From Phascolarctobacterium sp. (GTDB taxonomy: Bacteria; Bacillota; Negativicutes; Acidaminococcales; Acidaminococcaceae): a DNA stretch of 64,000 bases. The notes below the pieces were generated by a model. It ran no database searches, was not told the DNA's origin, and was given only the letters and a program-made list of their open reading frames with translations. Location: positions 186,001-250,000 of the forward strand of contig NZ_JAUNOQ010000001.1 of assembly GCF_030531065.1 (NCBI RefSeq), in the 5' to 3' direction. A program made the translations under genes and the position numbers. Positions 31,611-40,521 of this stretch are shown piece by piece; positions within the stretch are counted from its first letter, which is position 1; each line of letters starts with the position of its first letter.

Positions 31611-31774
31611 TTTTAATCTCCTATCTATAAGTTATTTTTAACTTAGATTATAAAACGCACTTTTTATTTTTGTAAAGAGAAAAGTCAATAACTTTGTCAG
31701 AGATAAGAAAATAAGGGGGGCTGCTAACTTCTTATATATAAAAAAGTTAACAACCCCAACATTTGTTGGAGAAC

Positions 31775-31819
31775 CGCAAAAACTCCCGCCGCGCGGGTAG
31801 CGCAAGGCGGGAGTTTTTG
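31775..31819. terminator. Bidirectional terminator with perfect 15-bp stem
   Basis: GCAAAAACTCCCGCC (31775-31789) and GGCGGGAGTTTTTGC (31805-31819) are exact inverted repeats. The A/T ends give U runs in both directions. It separates the AT-rich island from the minus-strand gene at 31902. Confidence 0.9.
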
Positions 31820-31901
31820 CTTAAAAGGATGTTGGGTGATGAAAAAGAAGAGTGAAAATTTAGCGTCTGGAGAACGCTTATCGAAATAAAAGATAATTTG
31901 C

Positions 31902-32450
31902 TTATTTAGCACGCAGGCAGCGGTCTGCTTCTACGCGCACGGCTTTGCCCCATTCTTCGTGTACCAAATCCCAACGGCTGGAAAACACTTCGGGGATGAG
32001 GTCGGCGTTATAAATCCGGTGTTTATAGTAAGCGCCGTTAATGCGGTTATACGCTACGGCGTAGCCTTGAATATCCATTTTCAATTTATCTTCTTCGCTG
32101 GTGCGCACCGCTTCGTAATCTAAAGCGTCCAGCTGCATGGCGATGACGATATCCACGTCGCCGTCCCTGGCGATTTTGGCTAAGGCCGCTTCGTTGGGAA
32201 CGTTCTTGCTAATGCTTGCGGCTTCGATAGCGGCGTTCAGCTTATCGTTGTCCTCCAGCACGAAGCCTTTTTTGGAATTTATCACGTTTAGCGCTTCTTT
32301 AAAATAAATTTGCCCGGCTAAGTCGTCGCCCTGCACGTTATTGATGAGCGGGAGTAAAGCGACGCTCGCCGCTTCGGTGGCGCTAAAGGCGGGCACGGAT
32401 AACAGGATTGCCATTACTGCGAGCAGCAGGCAGCGGATAATTTTTTTCAT
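31902..32450 (-). CDS. Periplasmic protein of unknown function
   Basis: 182 residues with a signal peptide (to about residue 27, ending SATEA). The mature part begins VALLPLINNVQGDDLAGQI, a strand-loop-helix pattern reminiscent of the TolB-N/LpoB/CsgG type fold. It continues with KGFVLEDNDKLNAAIEAASI and GDVDIVIAMQLDAL, then a more variable end. The fold comparison is a guess from pattern only. GGAGG lies before the ATG. It is downstream of porin 2, separated from it by the porin terminator, and might be a cell-envelope accessory protein. Confidence 0.75.
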   Translation of the reverse strand: MKKIIRCLLLAVMAILLSVPAFSATEAASVALLPLINNVQGDDLAGQIYFKEALNVINSKKGFVLEDNDKLNAAIEAASISKNVPNEAALAKIARDGDVDIVIAMQLDALDYEAVRTSEEDKLKMDIQGYAVAYNRINGAYYKHRIYNADLIPEVFSSRWDLVHEEWGKAVRVEADRCLRAK

Positions 32451-32486
32451 AACTAACCTCCGTTGCTTTCAGCTATTTTATAAAAA

Positions 32487-32516
32487 ACAGGACAGCATAA
32501 GCCGTCCTGTTTTTTT
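32487..32516 (-). terminator. Terminator of porin 2
   Basis: ACAGGAC (32487-32493) pairs with GTCCTGT (32504-32510), with T runs on both strands. It lies 28 bases after the minus-strand porin stop codon. Confidence 0.88.
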
Positions 32517-32537
32517 ATTAACTTATGCAAGTCAATC

Positions 32538-33755
32538 TTAGAAAGTGAAGTTCAGTTGGCCGTAAATGGTTTGGTTATCCTTGCTGCCTTCTTTACCTTC
32601 CAGATCGTACCATTTAACTGCAGCAACGATGTTCTTAGCTACGGTGTAATCAACGCCGATGCCATAGCCTTCGAAACCTTCGGAATCCAGACCGAAATCA
32701 TAATCAGCTTCGAAAGTAGGAGCTACATAAGTGCCGACTGCCATATCGTAGTACTTAGCCCATACGCCCCAGCTGTTGACTTGAGAAGCTTTAGCGCCCC
32801 GATATTTTAAGCCGACCATAAAACCGTCGTCGTCGCAATCGTTCTTGTCGTAATCGGACATCAGATAGGTGCCGTCCAATTTCAAATCCTTGACAACCGG
32901 TACGACAAAGCCTACGCCCCACAGTTCGTTATCATCTTCTAAGCTACCTTGGTCTTCAAATTTGTAGTAGCCGACCTTAGCGTCCCATACGCCGATCTTA
33001 GCGCCTAATTGCGCGTAGTACATATCTTCGCAGTTATTTTCCCATTTATCGGTTTTACTGGTATCGGAGCCTTTGCCGTAGCCGACGGTCAGGTTGATAT
33101 CCTTGCCGTAGGACAGTTGTACGCCGTCCATACGGTCATCGTAAATCATAGCGTCGTAGAAGTCGGAGAAATGGTAACGACCTGCCTGCACCTTAACGCC
33201 GCCGATTCTACCGTTTACGTAAGCGCGTTGGAATTTAGTATCTTCGTCGCCGTTGTCGTTGTGAAGATCTTGGATATTTTCGATCATACCAGTGTAGGTC
33301 CAGTTGTCGTTTACTTGGCCGTTAATCCAGATACGGGAACGCAGTTTGGTTGCATCTTTATCCATACTTTTACCGGTGTCTACTTCGTTATCGTAGCCCC
33401 AATAACGCAGACGGAACTCACCGGTAATTTTTACGTTGTCGGCTTTCTTTTCCAAATTAGCTACGCGTACGCCCAAGGTGTCCAGCTCGTCGGCAAATTC
33501 TGCAGCCAGCTTGTCTACGTTGGCGCCTTTGGCCATTGCCTTAGCAACGATTTGCGCCATTTCATAACGGGTCATCAGCTTGTCGCCGCCGAAAGCGCCG
33601 TCGGCATAGCCGTCGATAACGCCTGCTGCAGCCAGCTTGTTAACGCTGTCGTAAGCCCAGTGGCCGGCCGGAACGTCGGAGAACGGATTTGCAGCGTAAG
33701 CGGATGCGGTTACGCCCAATGCCATTGCCATAGCCAGTACTAAAGATTTTTTCAT
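32538..33755 (-). CDS. SLH-domain outer-membrane porin (porin 2)
   Basis: 405 residues. The signal peptide, SLH domain and coiled coil (residues 1-110) match porin 1 almost residue for residue, while many codons differ synonymously. After KADNVKI the barrel diverges (GEFRLRYWGYDN versus GQVRLSYRDSDQ) and ends in QLNFTF with a terminal Phe. The pattern suggests strong selection on the wall-anchoring part and freedom in the pore. AGGGAGG precedes the ATG. It has its own long leader with elements shared with porin 1. Confidence 0.95.
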   Translation of the reverse strand: MKKSLVLAMAMALGVTASAYAANPFSDVPAGHWAYDSVNKLAAAGVIDGYADGAFGGDKLMTRYEMAQIVAKAMAKGANVDKLAAEFADELDTLGVRVANLEKKADNVKITGEFRLRYWGYDNEVDTGKSMDKDATKLRSRIWINGQVNDNWTYTGMIENIQDLHNDNGDEDTKFQRAYVNGRIGGVKVQAGRYHFSDFYDAMIYDDRMDGVQLSYGKDINLTVGYGKGSDTSKTDKWENNCEDMYYAQLGAKIGVWDAKVGYYKFEDQGSLEDDNELWGVGFVVPVVKDLKLDGTYLMSDYDKNDCDDDGFMVGLKYRGAKASQVNSWGVWAKYYDMAVGTYVAPTFEADYDFGLDSEGFEGYGIGVDYTVAKNIVAAVKWYDLEGKEGSKDNQTIYGQLNFTF

Positions 33756-34010
33756 TTTGTTTTCCTCCCTTAGGAAATATATTTTATAAGCGCCTTAGGG
33801 AAGCTGGGCTTGCCGAAAGCTTGTCTGAGTTGCCTTGTTTCCTCATCCTGTTTCGCCAAACTTTCGCCGCCGCGCGGGCGTTTATAACGCTACACGGCGA
33901 AGGGTTTGTTAGGACGTTCAAACCCTTCGATAATAAAAAGGCTACTCGCCGCTAAAGTTTATAAACCCCACCCCTGAGGTAAATCCTTCGCTTTACCGCC
34001 TCTTTACTAT
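33756..34010 (-). promoter_or_regulatory. Long structured 5' leader of porin 2
   Basis: A minus-strand leader of about 255 nt. In order it contains a GGTAAA/TTTACC hairpin directly before CAGGGGTGG (plus-strand 33968-33976), a perfect 10-bp hairpin CGAAGGGTTT/AAACCCTTCG (33920-33929 with 33898-33907), and TATAAACGCC. TGAGGAAACAAGGCAACTCA follows (33826-33845), identical to the porin 1 leader, and then the ribosome binding site. The order of elements matches porin 1 although most of the sequence differs. The rest of the gap to 34178 holds only the promoter. Confidence 0.55.
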
Positions 34011-34016
34011 GTCTCC

Positions 34017-34045
34017 ATTATAATTTATTGCTAAGTTTTTAACAA
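34017..34045 (-). promoter_or_regulatory. Promoter of porin 2
   Basis: Minus strand: TTGTTA (34040-34045), 17 bp, TATAAT (34017-34022), with a start expected near 34010. Confidence 0.8.
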
Positions 34046-34178
34046 TTCCGGTTGCTTATGCTGAAATTAGCGCAACTAATGGATAAGCGTAATATGAATT
34101 ATAAAAGCGAAATCCCGGAATAATTTAAGCGGCGGGCTGCAGCTTGAATTTTTCCGGGATTAGCGGCGCGATATGGAT

Positions 34179-35114
34179 TTATGGTTGCTCGGCGTCGGGC
34201 TTGCCTGTCAGTACGTCGCGATAAGCGTCGCCAAACTTTTGCATGATCGGCTTTAATAATTTCATATCGGCATTTTTATTCCAAAAGGCGTAATATTCAA
34301 AGCGAATTGGCGCGCCGTTATTGTAAAGCTGCGTCAAACGCGTAAATTTGCCGAGAAAGTTGCAAATACCGCCGTTGCTGGTGATGGGCATAAAGCCTTC
34401 GTTATTGATAATCATGGCTAAGGCCGAAGGGATGTCCTTGGCTATTAAAAAGCTGCCGTTAAAATTAAGAATCCGGCGGTAAAATAATTTTTCCTGCTCT
34501 AACGAATCTCTATCGGCGATTAAGATGCAGGGCATATTTTTGATAGAAGTTACTTCAATAAAGTTAGTACAAGAGGGGGGGACGAGAGTATTTTGTAAAG
34601 AGATGGCGACAAGACAGTTTACCGATTCAATGTGATGGCAGCAAAATTTTTTTAGCTCGTCTTCGCTGCGTAGATCGTTAATAGCTATGTCCAGCTCTCC
34701 TGCCAGCAATTTGTTCATCAGCGCGTCGTGTTCTCCGTAAGTGATATTGATGGCAATATCCTGATTTTCTGGCAGTAAGGTTTTTAAAACGTGGGACATA
34801 ATCGCTACATTGTAATTACTGCGGCAGCCAATCCTTAGCCTTGACTCTTGCCGGCGCTCCAGCTGATATAAATTGTTTTTAAGGTTTTCTGTTTCTTGGA
34901 CGATGGCTTTAGCCTTCTGATAAAAAAATTCTCCAGCTGGCGTAAGGGCGAAACGGCGGTTGCTGCGCAAAATGAGCTCCGTGCCCAGTTCGTCCTCCAA
35001 GGCTTTGACCTGCTGGGAAATTGCGGATTGCGAAATAAAACATTGCTCCGCAGCTTCGCTAAAGCTTTTACAGTCGGCCACAGCTAAAAAGTATTTCATT
35101 TGGCGTAATAACAT
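34179..35114 (-). CDS. LysR-family transcriptional regulator
   Basis: 311 residues. The N-terminal winged helix-turn-helix is complete: LRQMKYFLAVADCKSFSEAA, QCFISQSAISQQVKALEDEL, then LTPAGEFFYQKAKAIVQE and a linker helix. From about residue 90 a type II periplasmic-binding-like effector domain follows (LRIGCRSNYNVAIMSHVLKT). The ligand is unknown. No divergent target gene abuts it; the tRNA-Gly gene is upstream on the same strand and porin 2 is downstream. Confidence 0.94.
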   Translation of the reverse strand: MLLRQMKYFLAVADCKSFSEAAEQCFISQSAISQQVKALEDELGTELILRSNRRFALTPAGEFFYQKAKAIVQETENLKNNLYQLERRQESRLRIGCRSNYNVAIMSHVLKTLLPENQDIAINITYGEHDALMNKLLAGELDIAINDLRSEDELKKFCCHHIESVNCLVAISLQNTLVPPSCTNFIEVTSIKNMPCILIADRDSLEQEKLFYRRILNFNGSFLIAKDIPSALAMIINNEGFMPITSNGGICNFLGKFTRLTQLYNNGAPIRFEYYAFWNKNADMKLLKPIMQKFGDAYRDVLTGKPDAEQP

Positions 35115-35350
35115 AATTTAGTACCACCTTATACAAAAAATATAACACCTTCCATTCATCTTTTCCTCTCTTATCTTAATATTTTATACAAAAAATTCGC
35201 GGCGGGCAAATTAGAATGAATAATAGTATATATTAGCGCAAGTGATAGAAAAATTTGAAATTGGCTTATGCACTAGCCAAGAGCAGTTTTGTCGTTTGCT
35301 TCTTGTTGTGCCCATCAAATAATAGCTTTTTGTGGCAGGGAAAAAGAAAC

Positions 35351-35372
35351 ACCCGGCAAATGCTTGCCGGGC
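35351..35372 (-). terminator. Terminator of tRNA-Gly
   Basis: Minus strand CCCGGCAA, loop GCA, TTGCCGGG, followed by TGTTTCTTTTT, about 11 bases after the CCA end. Confidence 0.87.
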
Positions 35373-35382
35373 TGGATTTCTT

Positions 35383-35457
35383 TGGAGCGGGTAACGAGAC
35401 TCGAACTCGCGACACATAGCTTGGGAAGCTATTGTTCTACCACTGAACTATACCCGC
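35383..35457 (-). tRNA. tRNA-Gly (anticodon CCC), CCA encoded
   Basis: On the minus strand the acceptor GCGGGTA (35451-35457) pairs with TACCCGC (35387-35393), followed by discriminator T and CCA. The D arm is GTTC...GAAC. The anticodon loop TTCCCAA is closed by ATAGC/GCTAT, giving anticodon CCC. The T arm is GCGAG-TTCGAGT-CTCGT with a terminal G-U pair. Confidence 0.97.
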
Positions 35458-35503
35458 GTATAAAGTTGAGTACAAAACAAATCAGCTTATTTTGTACTTT
35501 TCT

Positions 35504-35532
35504 ATTATATACTAAAATGGTATGGCTGGCAA
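35504..35532 (-). promoter_or_regulatory. Promoter of tRNA-Gly
   Basis: Minus strand TTGCCA (35527-35532), 17 bp, TATAAT (35504-35509). An 8-bp inverted repeat GTACAAAA/TTTTGTAC (35470-35497) lies in the short leader before the tRNA. Confidence 0.8.
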
Positions 35533-35630
35533 GCATTTTGCTGTGGCGCGGCTACTATTTTAAATATGCCGGAGCAAAAAAATTTATGAAAAAAATTTCC
35601 GCATACTGTATACAAAATACAAAACTGTGG

Positions 35631-35636
35631 TATAAT
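35631..35636 (+). promoter_or_regulatory. Extended -10 of the 22-residue ORF
   Basis: TATAAT preceded by TGG (extended -10). No clear -35 is seen at 16-18 bp. The leader to the small ORF is about 73 nt. Confidence 0.55.
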
Positions 35637-35715
35637 ATGGATAGATAAAAAAGCAGATAGCTTGAAAGGGCTGCTGCAAATAAAGAAAATGCATTATGCG
35701 TGGAGGTGAAGTACT

Positions 35716-35784
35716 ATGTTCAGCGCAATAGGTGTTAGCTTAGTATTTTTGTTTGCTTTGACTGTAATGTGCATTTTTGAATAA
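35716..35784 (+). CDS. 22-residue hydrophobic peptide
   Basis: The ORF reads MFSAIGVSLVFLFALTVMCI followed by FE and stop, with TGGAGGTGAA as a strong ribosome binding site six bases before the ATG. It has its own extended -10 promoter and a strong terminator 16 bases after the stop, so it forms a complete tiny gene. It resembles the 25-residue peptide at 8064 in size, single-helix character and start context. No antisense promoter was found next to it, so a toxin role is less supported. Small membrane regulatory peptides are an alternative. Confidence 0.55.
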   Translation: MFSAIGVSLVFLFALTVMCIFE

Positions 35785-35799
35785 TATGAGGGTAACTAA

Positions 35800-35831
35800 A
35801 CACCTCTGGCCTTACGACCAGAGGTGTTTTT
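35800..35831 (+). terminator. Terminator of the 22-residue ORF (may also serve DUF554)
   Basis: ACACCTCTGG (35800-35809) pairs perfectly with CCAGAGGTGT (35818-35827), followed by TTTT. On the minus strand it follows the DUF554 gene by about 20 bases with a weaker T run. Confidence 0.9.
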
Positions 35832-35846
35832 CGTTGCAATAAAGTC

Positions 35847-36536
35847 CTAGACGCCGAACAGTAAATGCATCAGCCCATAAAAAACCGGCGGCACCAGAAG
35901 CGAGGGCAGCATATTCAGCGTTTTGCAGTCGCGAATCTGCAAAATCCCCAGGCCGGAGCTCATAAGGAAAATGCCGCCCAAAACGGAAATTTCTCCCATC
36001 AGAGCCGGAGTCATATAGGGCGCGATAAAACCGGCGAAAAGATAGATACTGCCCTGCCAGCAGAATAGTACCAGCGCCGCTATCGCGATGCCGATGCCAT
36101 AAGCGGAGGAAAGAATGATAGAGGATACGAAGTCCAGCGTCGCGTTGGTGAAAAGATAGGTGTTATTGCCGTTCAGGCGGCTTTCGATGGGCCCTAAAAT
36201 GGACAGCGTGCCGATGCAGAACAGCAGAATAGCGGTGGACAGGCCTTCGGCCAGGCGCGAGCCGCCTTTAGCCTTTTCCAGCAGCTTATGGAAATAGCCG
36301 TCAATATCCAAATAAGTGCCGATGATGGTGCCGATGGCAATGCTGGCGATAAAAAGCACAGGGTACGTTACCTTAGGTATATTGCCGACGAAAGCGTTGA
36401 CGCCTAGGCCGACGGTGGCCAGACCCAGACCGTCGAAAAGCGCCGTTTTGTAATTTTCTTTTATGCCGCGGCTGACAAAGCTGCCGACGATGGAACCGGT
36501 CAGGATGCAGCCGACGTTGACGATAGTACCTAACAT
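35847..36536 (-). CDS. DUF554 family membrane protein
   Basis: 229 residues from ATG 36536, chosen because MLGTIVNVGCILTGSIVG is the usual opening of this family; a GTG at 36557 is in frame but has no better ribosome binding site. The protein has about six to seven hydrophobic segments with glycine-rich turns (GLATVGLGVNAF, LSTAILLFCIGTLSILGPI, GGIFLMSSGLGILQI). The family is found widely in Firmicutes and may be a small-molecule transporter, without demonstrated substrate. It stands alone and divergent from the DUF3298 gene. Confidence 0.88.
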   Translation of the reverse strand: MLGTIVNVGCILTGSIVGSFVSRGIKENYKTALFDGLGLATVGLGVNAFVGNIPKVTYPVLFIASIAIGTIIGTYLDIDGYFHKLLEKAKGGSRLAEGLSTAILLFCIGTLSILGPIESRLNGNNTYLFTNATLDFVSSIILSSAYGIGIAIAALVLFCWQGSIYLFAGFIAPYMTPALMGEISVLGGIFLMSSGLGILQIRDCKTLNMLPSLLVPPVFYGLMHLLFGV

Positions 36537-36658
36537 TTGTTTTTCATCTCGCTTCACAAAAAATTCTCTAAAGACACGTAAAAGTTGCTTTACTTATACT
36601 ATATTATTTTATACTATGATTATAGAAATTTCAAACCCAGATGAGGAGGCGATTAATT

Positions 36659-37273
36659 GTGTTGAAAAAATTTTTGCTGCCCTTGGCGCTTTGTCTGACC
36701 GTTACGGCTACGGGGTTTGCCGCAGTGCAGGAAAAAACGCTGACGGGCGACCGTTATCAGCTGACCTATCCTGTTTTTACTTTTGAAAACGGTAGGGCGG
36801 CGAAGAAGGTTAATAAGGAAATTAAACAGATGGTGAAGGATACCCGCAGTCTGTTGAAGGACCCGGTATATCAATCTGTGGCTACAATTTACAAGGTGGT
36901 ACAGGAAACTGACCAGTATGTAGTACTGACCTTTACCAGCTACAATTATACCGGCGGCGCCCACGGTATGTATTATACCAAGGGCTTGGTTTACGATAAG
37001 GCTACGGGCGAGGCGCTGCCCTACACGCATTTTGCCAAGGCGGTGGACGCGGCGCAGCTGAAGCGGGGGATTGCCGACGGCAGCTATAAGGTTTTCTGTT
37101 CAGATTTGCTGACTACCAGCACCGCTCCGTTTTTAAATGACATTGAGAATTTTCAAGTCAGCGAGAATTACGTCATCGGTGAGGACGGGCATGTATATTT
37201 AATGTACCAACCCTATGAGCTGGATTGTTATGCAGCGGGCGTGACCTATGTGCAGCTGCCTTTAAATAAATAG
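36659..37273 (+). CDS. Secreted DUF3298/DUF4163 protein
   Basis: 204 residues from GTG 36659, which has AGGAGG nine bases upstream; an ATG at 36641 would place that ribosome binding site inside the gene. The signal peptide is LLPLALCLTVTATGFA. The N-terminal DUF4163-like part (TYPVFTFENGRAAKKVNKEI) is followed by the DUF3298 part, with FTSYNYTGGAHGMYYTKGLV containing its conserved G-G-A-H. It ends AAGVTYVQLPL. Relatives form extracytoplasmic domains of anti-sigma factors such as RsiV, but no sigma factor is adjacent here. It is probably periplasmic. Confidence 0.88.
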   Translation: MLKKFLLPLALCLTVTATGFAAVQEKTLTGDRYQLTYPVFTFENGRAAKKVNKEIKQMVKDTRSLLKDPVYQSVATIYKVVQETDQYVVLTFTSYNYTGGAHGMYYTKGLVYDKATGEALPYTHFAKAVDAAQLKRGIADGSYKVFCSDLLTTSTAPFLNDIENFQVSENYVIGEDGHVYLMYQPYELDCYAAGVTYVQLPLNK

Positions 37274-37445
37274 TTGTGAGGAAAACGTCGCTGGAAAGCG
37301 GCGTTTTCGCTTTAGGCCGAAAGCTTAAATTTGGGCAGATAAAAACGCATCGTTCCTTGAAAACAGTAGGTGTTCAAGCCGCTGTCAGAAAGGGGAACGA
37401 TGCGTTTTTGGCAAATTACGCTAACATTTTTATTTTTCGGATCTT

Positions 37446-37901
37446 CTATTTATGCCAGCATTCGATTTCGATGCCGGAAGCCTGCATCATATCCTCCGCC
37501 AGCTTATCGGGATAAGGATTGGCGTAGACGATACGTTTGATGCCGGCGTTGATGAGTATTTTGGTGCAGACTACGCAGGGCTGATGGGTGCAGTACAGCG
37601 TGCCGCCGTTGACGGATACGCCGTGATAGGCGGCCTGCACAACTGCGTTCTGCTCGGCGTGAATACCGCGGCACAGCTCGTGCATTTGTCCTGAGGGCAC
37701 GTTGAGCTTTTCCCGCAGGCAGCCGACGACGGCGCAATGAGGCAGGCTTTTGGGCGTACCGTTATAGCCGGTGGCGACGATTTGCTTGTTTTTAACGATA
37801 ACCGCGCCCACGCTGCGGCGCAGGCAGGTAGATCTTTTGCTGACTACCTGCGCTATTTCCATGAAATACTCATCCCAGTCGGGCCTTTTTTGCTGTTCCA
37901 T
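37446..37901 (-). CDS. dCMP deaminase (ComEB-like)
   Basis: 151 residues from ATG 37901, which overlaps the upp stop by one base (TAATG). The zinc-dependent cytidine deaminase core is intact: [18 protein letters not shown] carries the His-Ala-Glu motif and [17 protein letters not shown] the two zinc cysteines. The N-terminal [20 protein letters not shown] is typical of dCMP deaminases, which make dUMP for thymidylate synthesis. A longer frame reading back into upp is a shadow. Confidence 0.93.
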   Translation of the reverse strand: MEQQKRPDWDEYFMEIAQVVSKRSTCLRRSVGAVIVKNKQIVATGYNGTPKSLPHCAVVGCLREKLNVPSGQMHELCRGIHAEQNAVVQAAYHGVSVNGGTLYCTHQPCVVCTKILINAGIKRIVYANPYPDKLAEDMMQASGIEIECWHK

Positions 37902-38521
37902 TATACGGTACCAAAGATGCGGTCGCCTGCGTCGCCCAAACCGGGAACGATGTAGCCGTGTTCGTTGAGATGATCGTCCAGCGCGGCGGCGTAGATTTTC
38001 ACGTCGGGATGAGCGGCGTTCAAGCGCTCCACGCCTTCGGGGGCGGCGACTAAGCACATAAAGCAGATATTTTTCAGACCGCGCTTTTTTAGCTGGTCCA
38101 CAGCAGCTACAGCGCTGCCGCCCGTTGCCAGCATCGGATCGACCACGATGGTGTAAGCGTCTAAATCCTTGGGCAGCTTGCAGTAATATTCCATAGGCTG
38201 CAAGGTGGTTTCGTTGCGGCTCATGCCGATATGCCCCACGTTGGCCTCCGGCAGCACGGTGAGCACACCCTCCATAAAGCCCAGCCCGGCGCGCAGAATG
38301 GGAATCAGGTTGACGGTGCCGTGGATTTTTTTGCCGCTGGTTTCGCACAGGGGCGTGGTTACGCGGCAGTCGTCCATGGGAATATTATGAGCGGCTTCAA
38401 AGGTCAGCAGCATCGCTACCTCGCCGATGGTGCGGCGAAAGGTGGCGCAATCGGTGTTGATATCGCGCAGGACGGTCATTTTAGCCTGCAAAAGCGGGTG
38501 GTTTACAACTGTGATCTGCAT
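37901..38521 (-). CDS. upp: Uracil phosphoribosyltransferase
   Basis: 206 residues, standard length. The PRPP-binding loop [16 protein letters not shown], the segment [16 protein letters not shown] and the C-terminal uracil-binding [16 protein letters not shown] are diagnostic. It converts uracil and PRPP to UMP. It is coupled to the downstream dCMP deaminase gene and lies 32 bp after glyA, a common Firmicute order. Confidence 0.97.
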   Translation of the reverse strand: MQITVVNHPLLQAKMTVLRDINTDCATFRRTIGEVAMLLTFEAAHNIPMDDCRVTTPLCETSGKKIHGTVNLIPILRAGLGFMEGVLTVLPEANVGHIGMSRNETTLQPMEYYCKLPKDLDAYTIVVDPMLATGGSAVAAVDQLKKRGLKNICFMCLVAAPEGVERLNAAHPDVKIYAAALDDHLNEHGYIVPGLGDAGDRIFGTV

Positions 38522-38553
38522 AAAATAATACCTCTCTTACAATAAATTACCGG

Positions 38554-39807
38554 TTATTTGATATTGGGATACATGGGATATTTAGCGCACAGGGCGGCTA
38601 CGCGGCGCGCAGCTTCCGCCTGCTTTGCTGCGTTCTGTGGGTCGTTGAGCACCAGACCCATGATGGCGGCCACTTCCTTGAAATCTTCTTCTTTAAAGCC
38701 GCGGGTCGTGGCTGCGGGCGTGCCCAAACGAATGCCACTGGTGACAAAGGGGCTGGCCGGGTCAAAGGGAATGGTGTTCTTGTTGCAGGTAATGCCGATG
38801 GCGTCCAGCAGATGCTCTGCCTCCTTGCCGGTGAGGTTTTTATTGCGCACGTCCACCAGAATCAAATGGTTGTCGGTGCCGCCGGAAACCAGACGGAAGC
38901 CTTCGGCTTTTAAGCCCTCGGCGAAAGCCTTGGCGTTTTTAATAATATTTTCCTGGTATTCCTTAAATTCAGGCTTCAGCGCTTCGCCAAAGGCTACGGC
39001 TTTGGCGGCGATAATGTGCATCAGCGGGCCGCCCTGCAAGCCGGGGAAAACTGCCTTATTGATTTTTTTCGCATACTCTTCATTATTGGTCAGGATAATG
39101 CCGCCGCGAGGTCCGCGCAGAGTTTTGTGGGTGGTGGTGGTAACGAAGTCTGCGTAGGGAACCGGGGACGGATGCAGTCCTGCGGCTACCAGGCCGGCGA
39201 TATGCGCCATATCTACCAGCAGCAAAGCGCCGTTGGCGTGAGCGATATCAGCAATGCGCTTGAAGTCGATGATGCGCGGGTAAGCGCTGGCGCCGGCAAC
39301 GATAAGCTTGGGATGATGCTCCTTAGCCAATTTATCGATGTTGTCGTAATCGATAAGCTCGCTTTCCGGGTCTACGCCGTAATGAACTACATTATAATAG
39401 CTGCCGGAAATATTTACCGGGGAGCCATGGGATAAATGGCCGCCCTGGGACAGGTCCATACCCATCATGGTGTCGCCTGGTTTGAGGAAGGCGAAGTAAA
39501 TGGTCATATTGGTGCTGGCGCCGCAATGGGGCTGCACGTTGGCGAATTTTGCGCCAAAAAGCTTTTTCGCACGTTCAATGGCCAGGGTTTCTACCTTATC
39601 TACATATTCGCAGCCGCCGTAATAGCGGTGACCGGGGTAGCCCTCGGCATATTTGTTGGTCAGAATGGTGCCCATAGCCTCCATTACTGCGGGAGTAACG
39701 AAGTTTTCCGAGGCGATGAGTTCAATTTTGTTGCGCTGGCGGTTCAGCTCCTCATGGATAATACCGTCCAGCTCCGGGTCGACTACGGCAAGCTTTTCGA
39801 GATTCAT
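38554..39807 (-). CDS. glyA: Serine hydroxymethyltransferase
   Basis: 417 residues. [32 protein letters not shown] and the pyridoxal-phosphate lysine site [13 protein letters not shown] are all present, as is the C-terminal [14 protein letters not shown]. It interconverts serine plus THF with glycine plus methylene-THF, feeding the fhs/folD branch encoded at 26-29 kb. AGGAGGGA precedes the ATG. Confidence 0.98.
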   Translation of the reverse strand: MNLEKLAVVDPELDGIIHEELNRQRNKIELIASENFVTPAVMEAMGTILTNKYAEGYPGHRYYGGCEYVDKVETLAIERAKKLFGAKFANVQPHCGASTNMTIYFAFLKPGDTMMGMDLSQGGHLSHGSPVNISGSYYNVVHYGVDPESELIDYDNIDKLAKEHHPKLIVAGASAYPRIIDFKRIADIAHANGALLLVDMAHIAGLVAAGLHPSPVPYADFVTTTTHKTLRGPRGGIILTNNEEYAKKINKAVFPGLQGGPLMHIIAAKAVAFGEALKPEFKEYQENIIKNAKAFAEGLKAEGFRLVSGGTDNHLILVDVRNKNLTGKEAEHLLDAIGITCNKNTIPFDPASPFVTSGIRLGTPAATTRGFKEEDFKEVAAIMGLVLNDPQNAAKQAEAARRVAALCAKYPMYPNIK

Positions 39808-39875
39808 AATGTTTAAGTCCCTCCTAAAAATAAAACAGATGAGCCTTTTTGCTGCTTATGCCTGCAGCCGCACAA

Positions 39876-40448
39876 TCAGCGGCGGTTGTCAGGATAGCAG
39901 GCTCTGGGGCCGCCTACTAAGGGCGGTCTTGTTTTGGCGGCAGTCAGTACCGCTTCGCCAATTTTTTTATATTGCAAACGTACCGGTACGGCCACCCGTT
40001 TCAGGTGCATACCGATAAGCGTCTGACCAATATCCAATCCCAAATGGGCGGCGACGGCTTCAACCATCACCGGATCGGCAAAATTTTCATAAGCTGCCGT
40101 ACCCATAGCTCCGCCGGCGTGCGGCATGGGACGTACTGTAACCTCGCTGAGGTTATAGCGTTCTGCCGTGGGGCGGTCGACTACCAGGGAACGGTTCAAA
40201 TGCTCGCAGCACTGTACGGCTAAGCGCAAGCCGTGGGCGTCGCACACGGCCTTGAGGGCTTTAAACATGGCTACGGCAATTTGGCTGCTGCCGCCGGTGC
40301 CAATTTTTTGTCCCAACACTTCGCTGGTGCTGCAGCCCAGTACAAAAATTTGACCGGGGCGCGTTTGGGCGGCGGCAATAAGCTCCTCTGCCGCGGCAGT
40401 GAGCTCTTGTACGATATTCTGCGTTAATGCGTCAATTTCCATAACCAT
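39876..40448 (-). CDS. TIGR01440/DUF436 family protein (YwlG-like)
   Basis: 190 residues. It shows the family segments FVLGCSTSEVLGQKIGTGGS, HLNRSLVVDR, VRPMPHAGGAMGTAAYENF and HPGLDIGQTLIGMHLK-like text near residue 150. No reaction is known. In B. subtilis ywlG lies between rpiB (ywlF) and glyA, the same neighbours as here, so orthology is supported by context as well as sequence. Confidence 0.92.
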   Translation of the reverse strand: MVMEIDALTQNIVQELTAAAEELIAAAQTRPGQIFVLGCSTSEVLGQKIGTGGSSQIAVAMFKALKAVCDAHGLRLAVQCCEHLNRSLVVDRPTAERYNLSEVTVRPMPHAGGAMGTAAYENFADPVMVEAVAAHLGLDIGQTLIGMHLKRVAVPVRLQYKKIGEAVLTAAKTRPPLVGGPRACYPDNRR

Positions 40449-40521
40449 TTATCTCCTAAGCAGCGTTTTGGTAAAGCAGTATAGCATATCGCTTTCAGGT
40501 ATGCGCTGCGCTTTGCTGATT

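Noticed and set aside
37902-38348. Minus-strand ORF extending the dCMP deaminase N-terminus by about 150 residues.
   Set aside because: It is an arginine-rich shadow of upp in another frame; the deaminase starts at the TAATG overlap.
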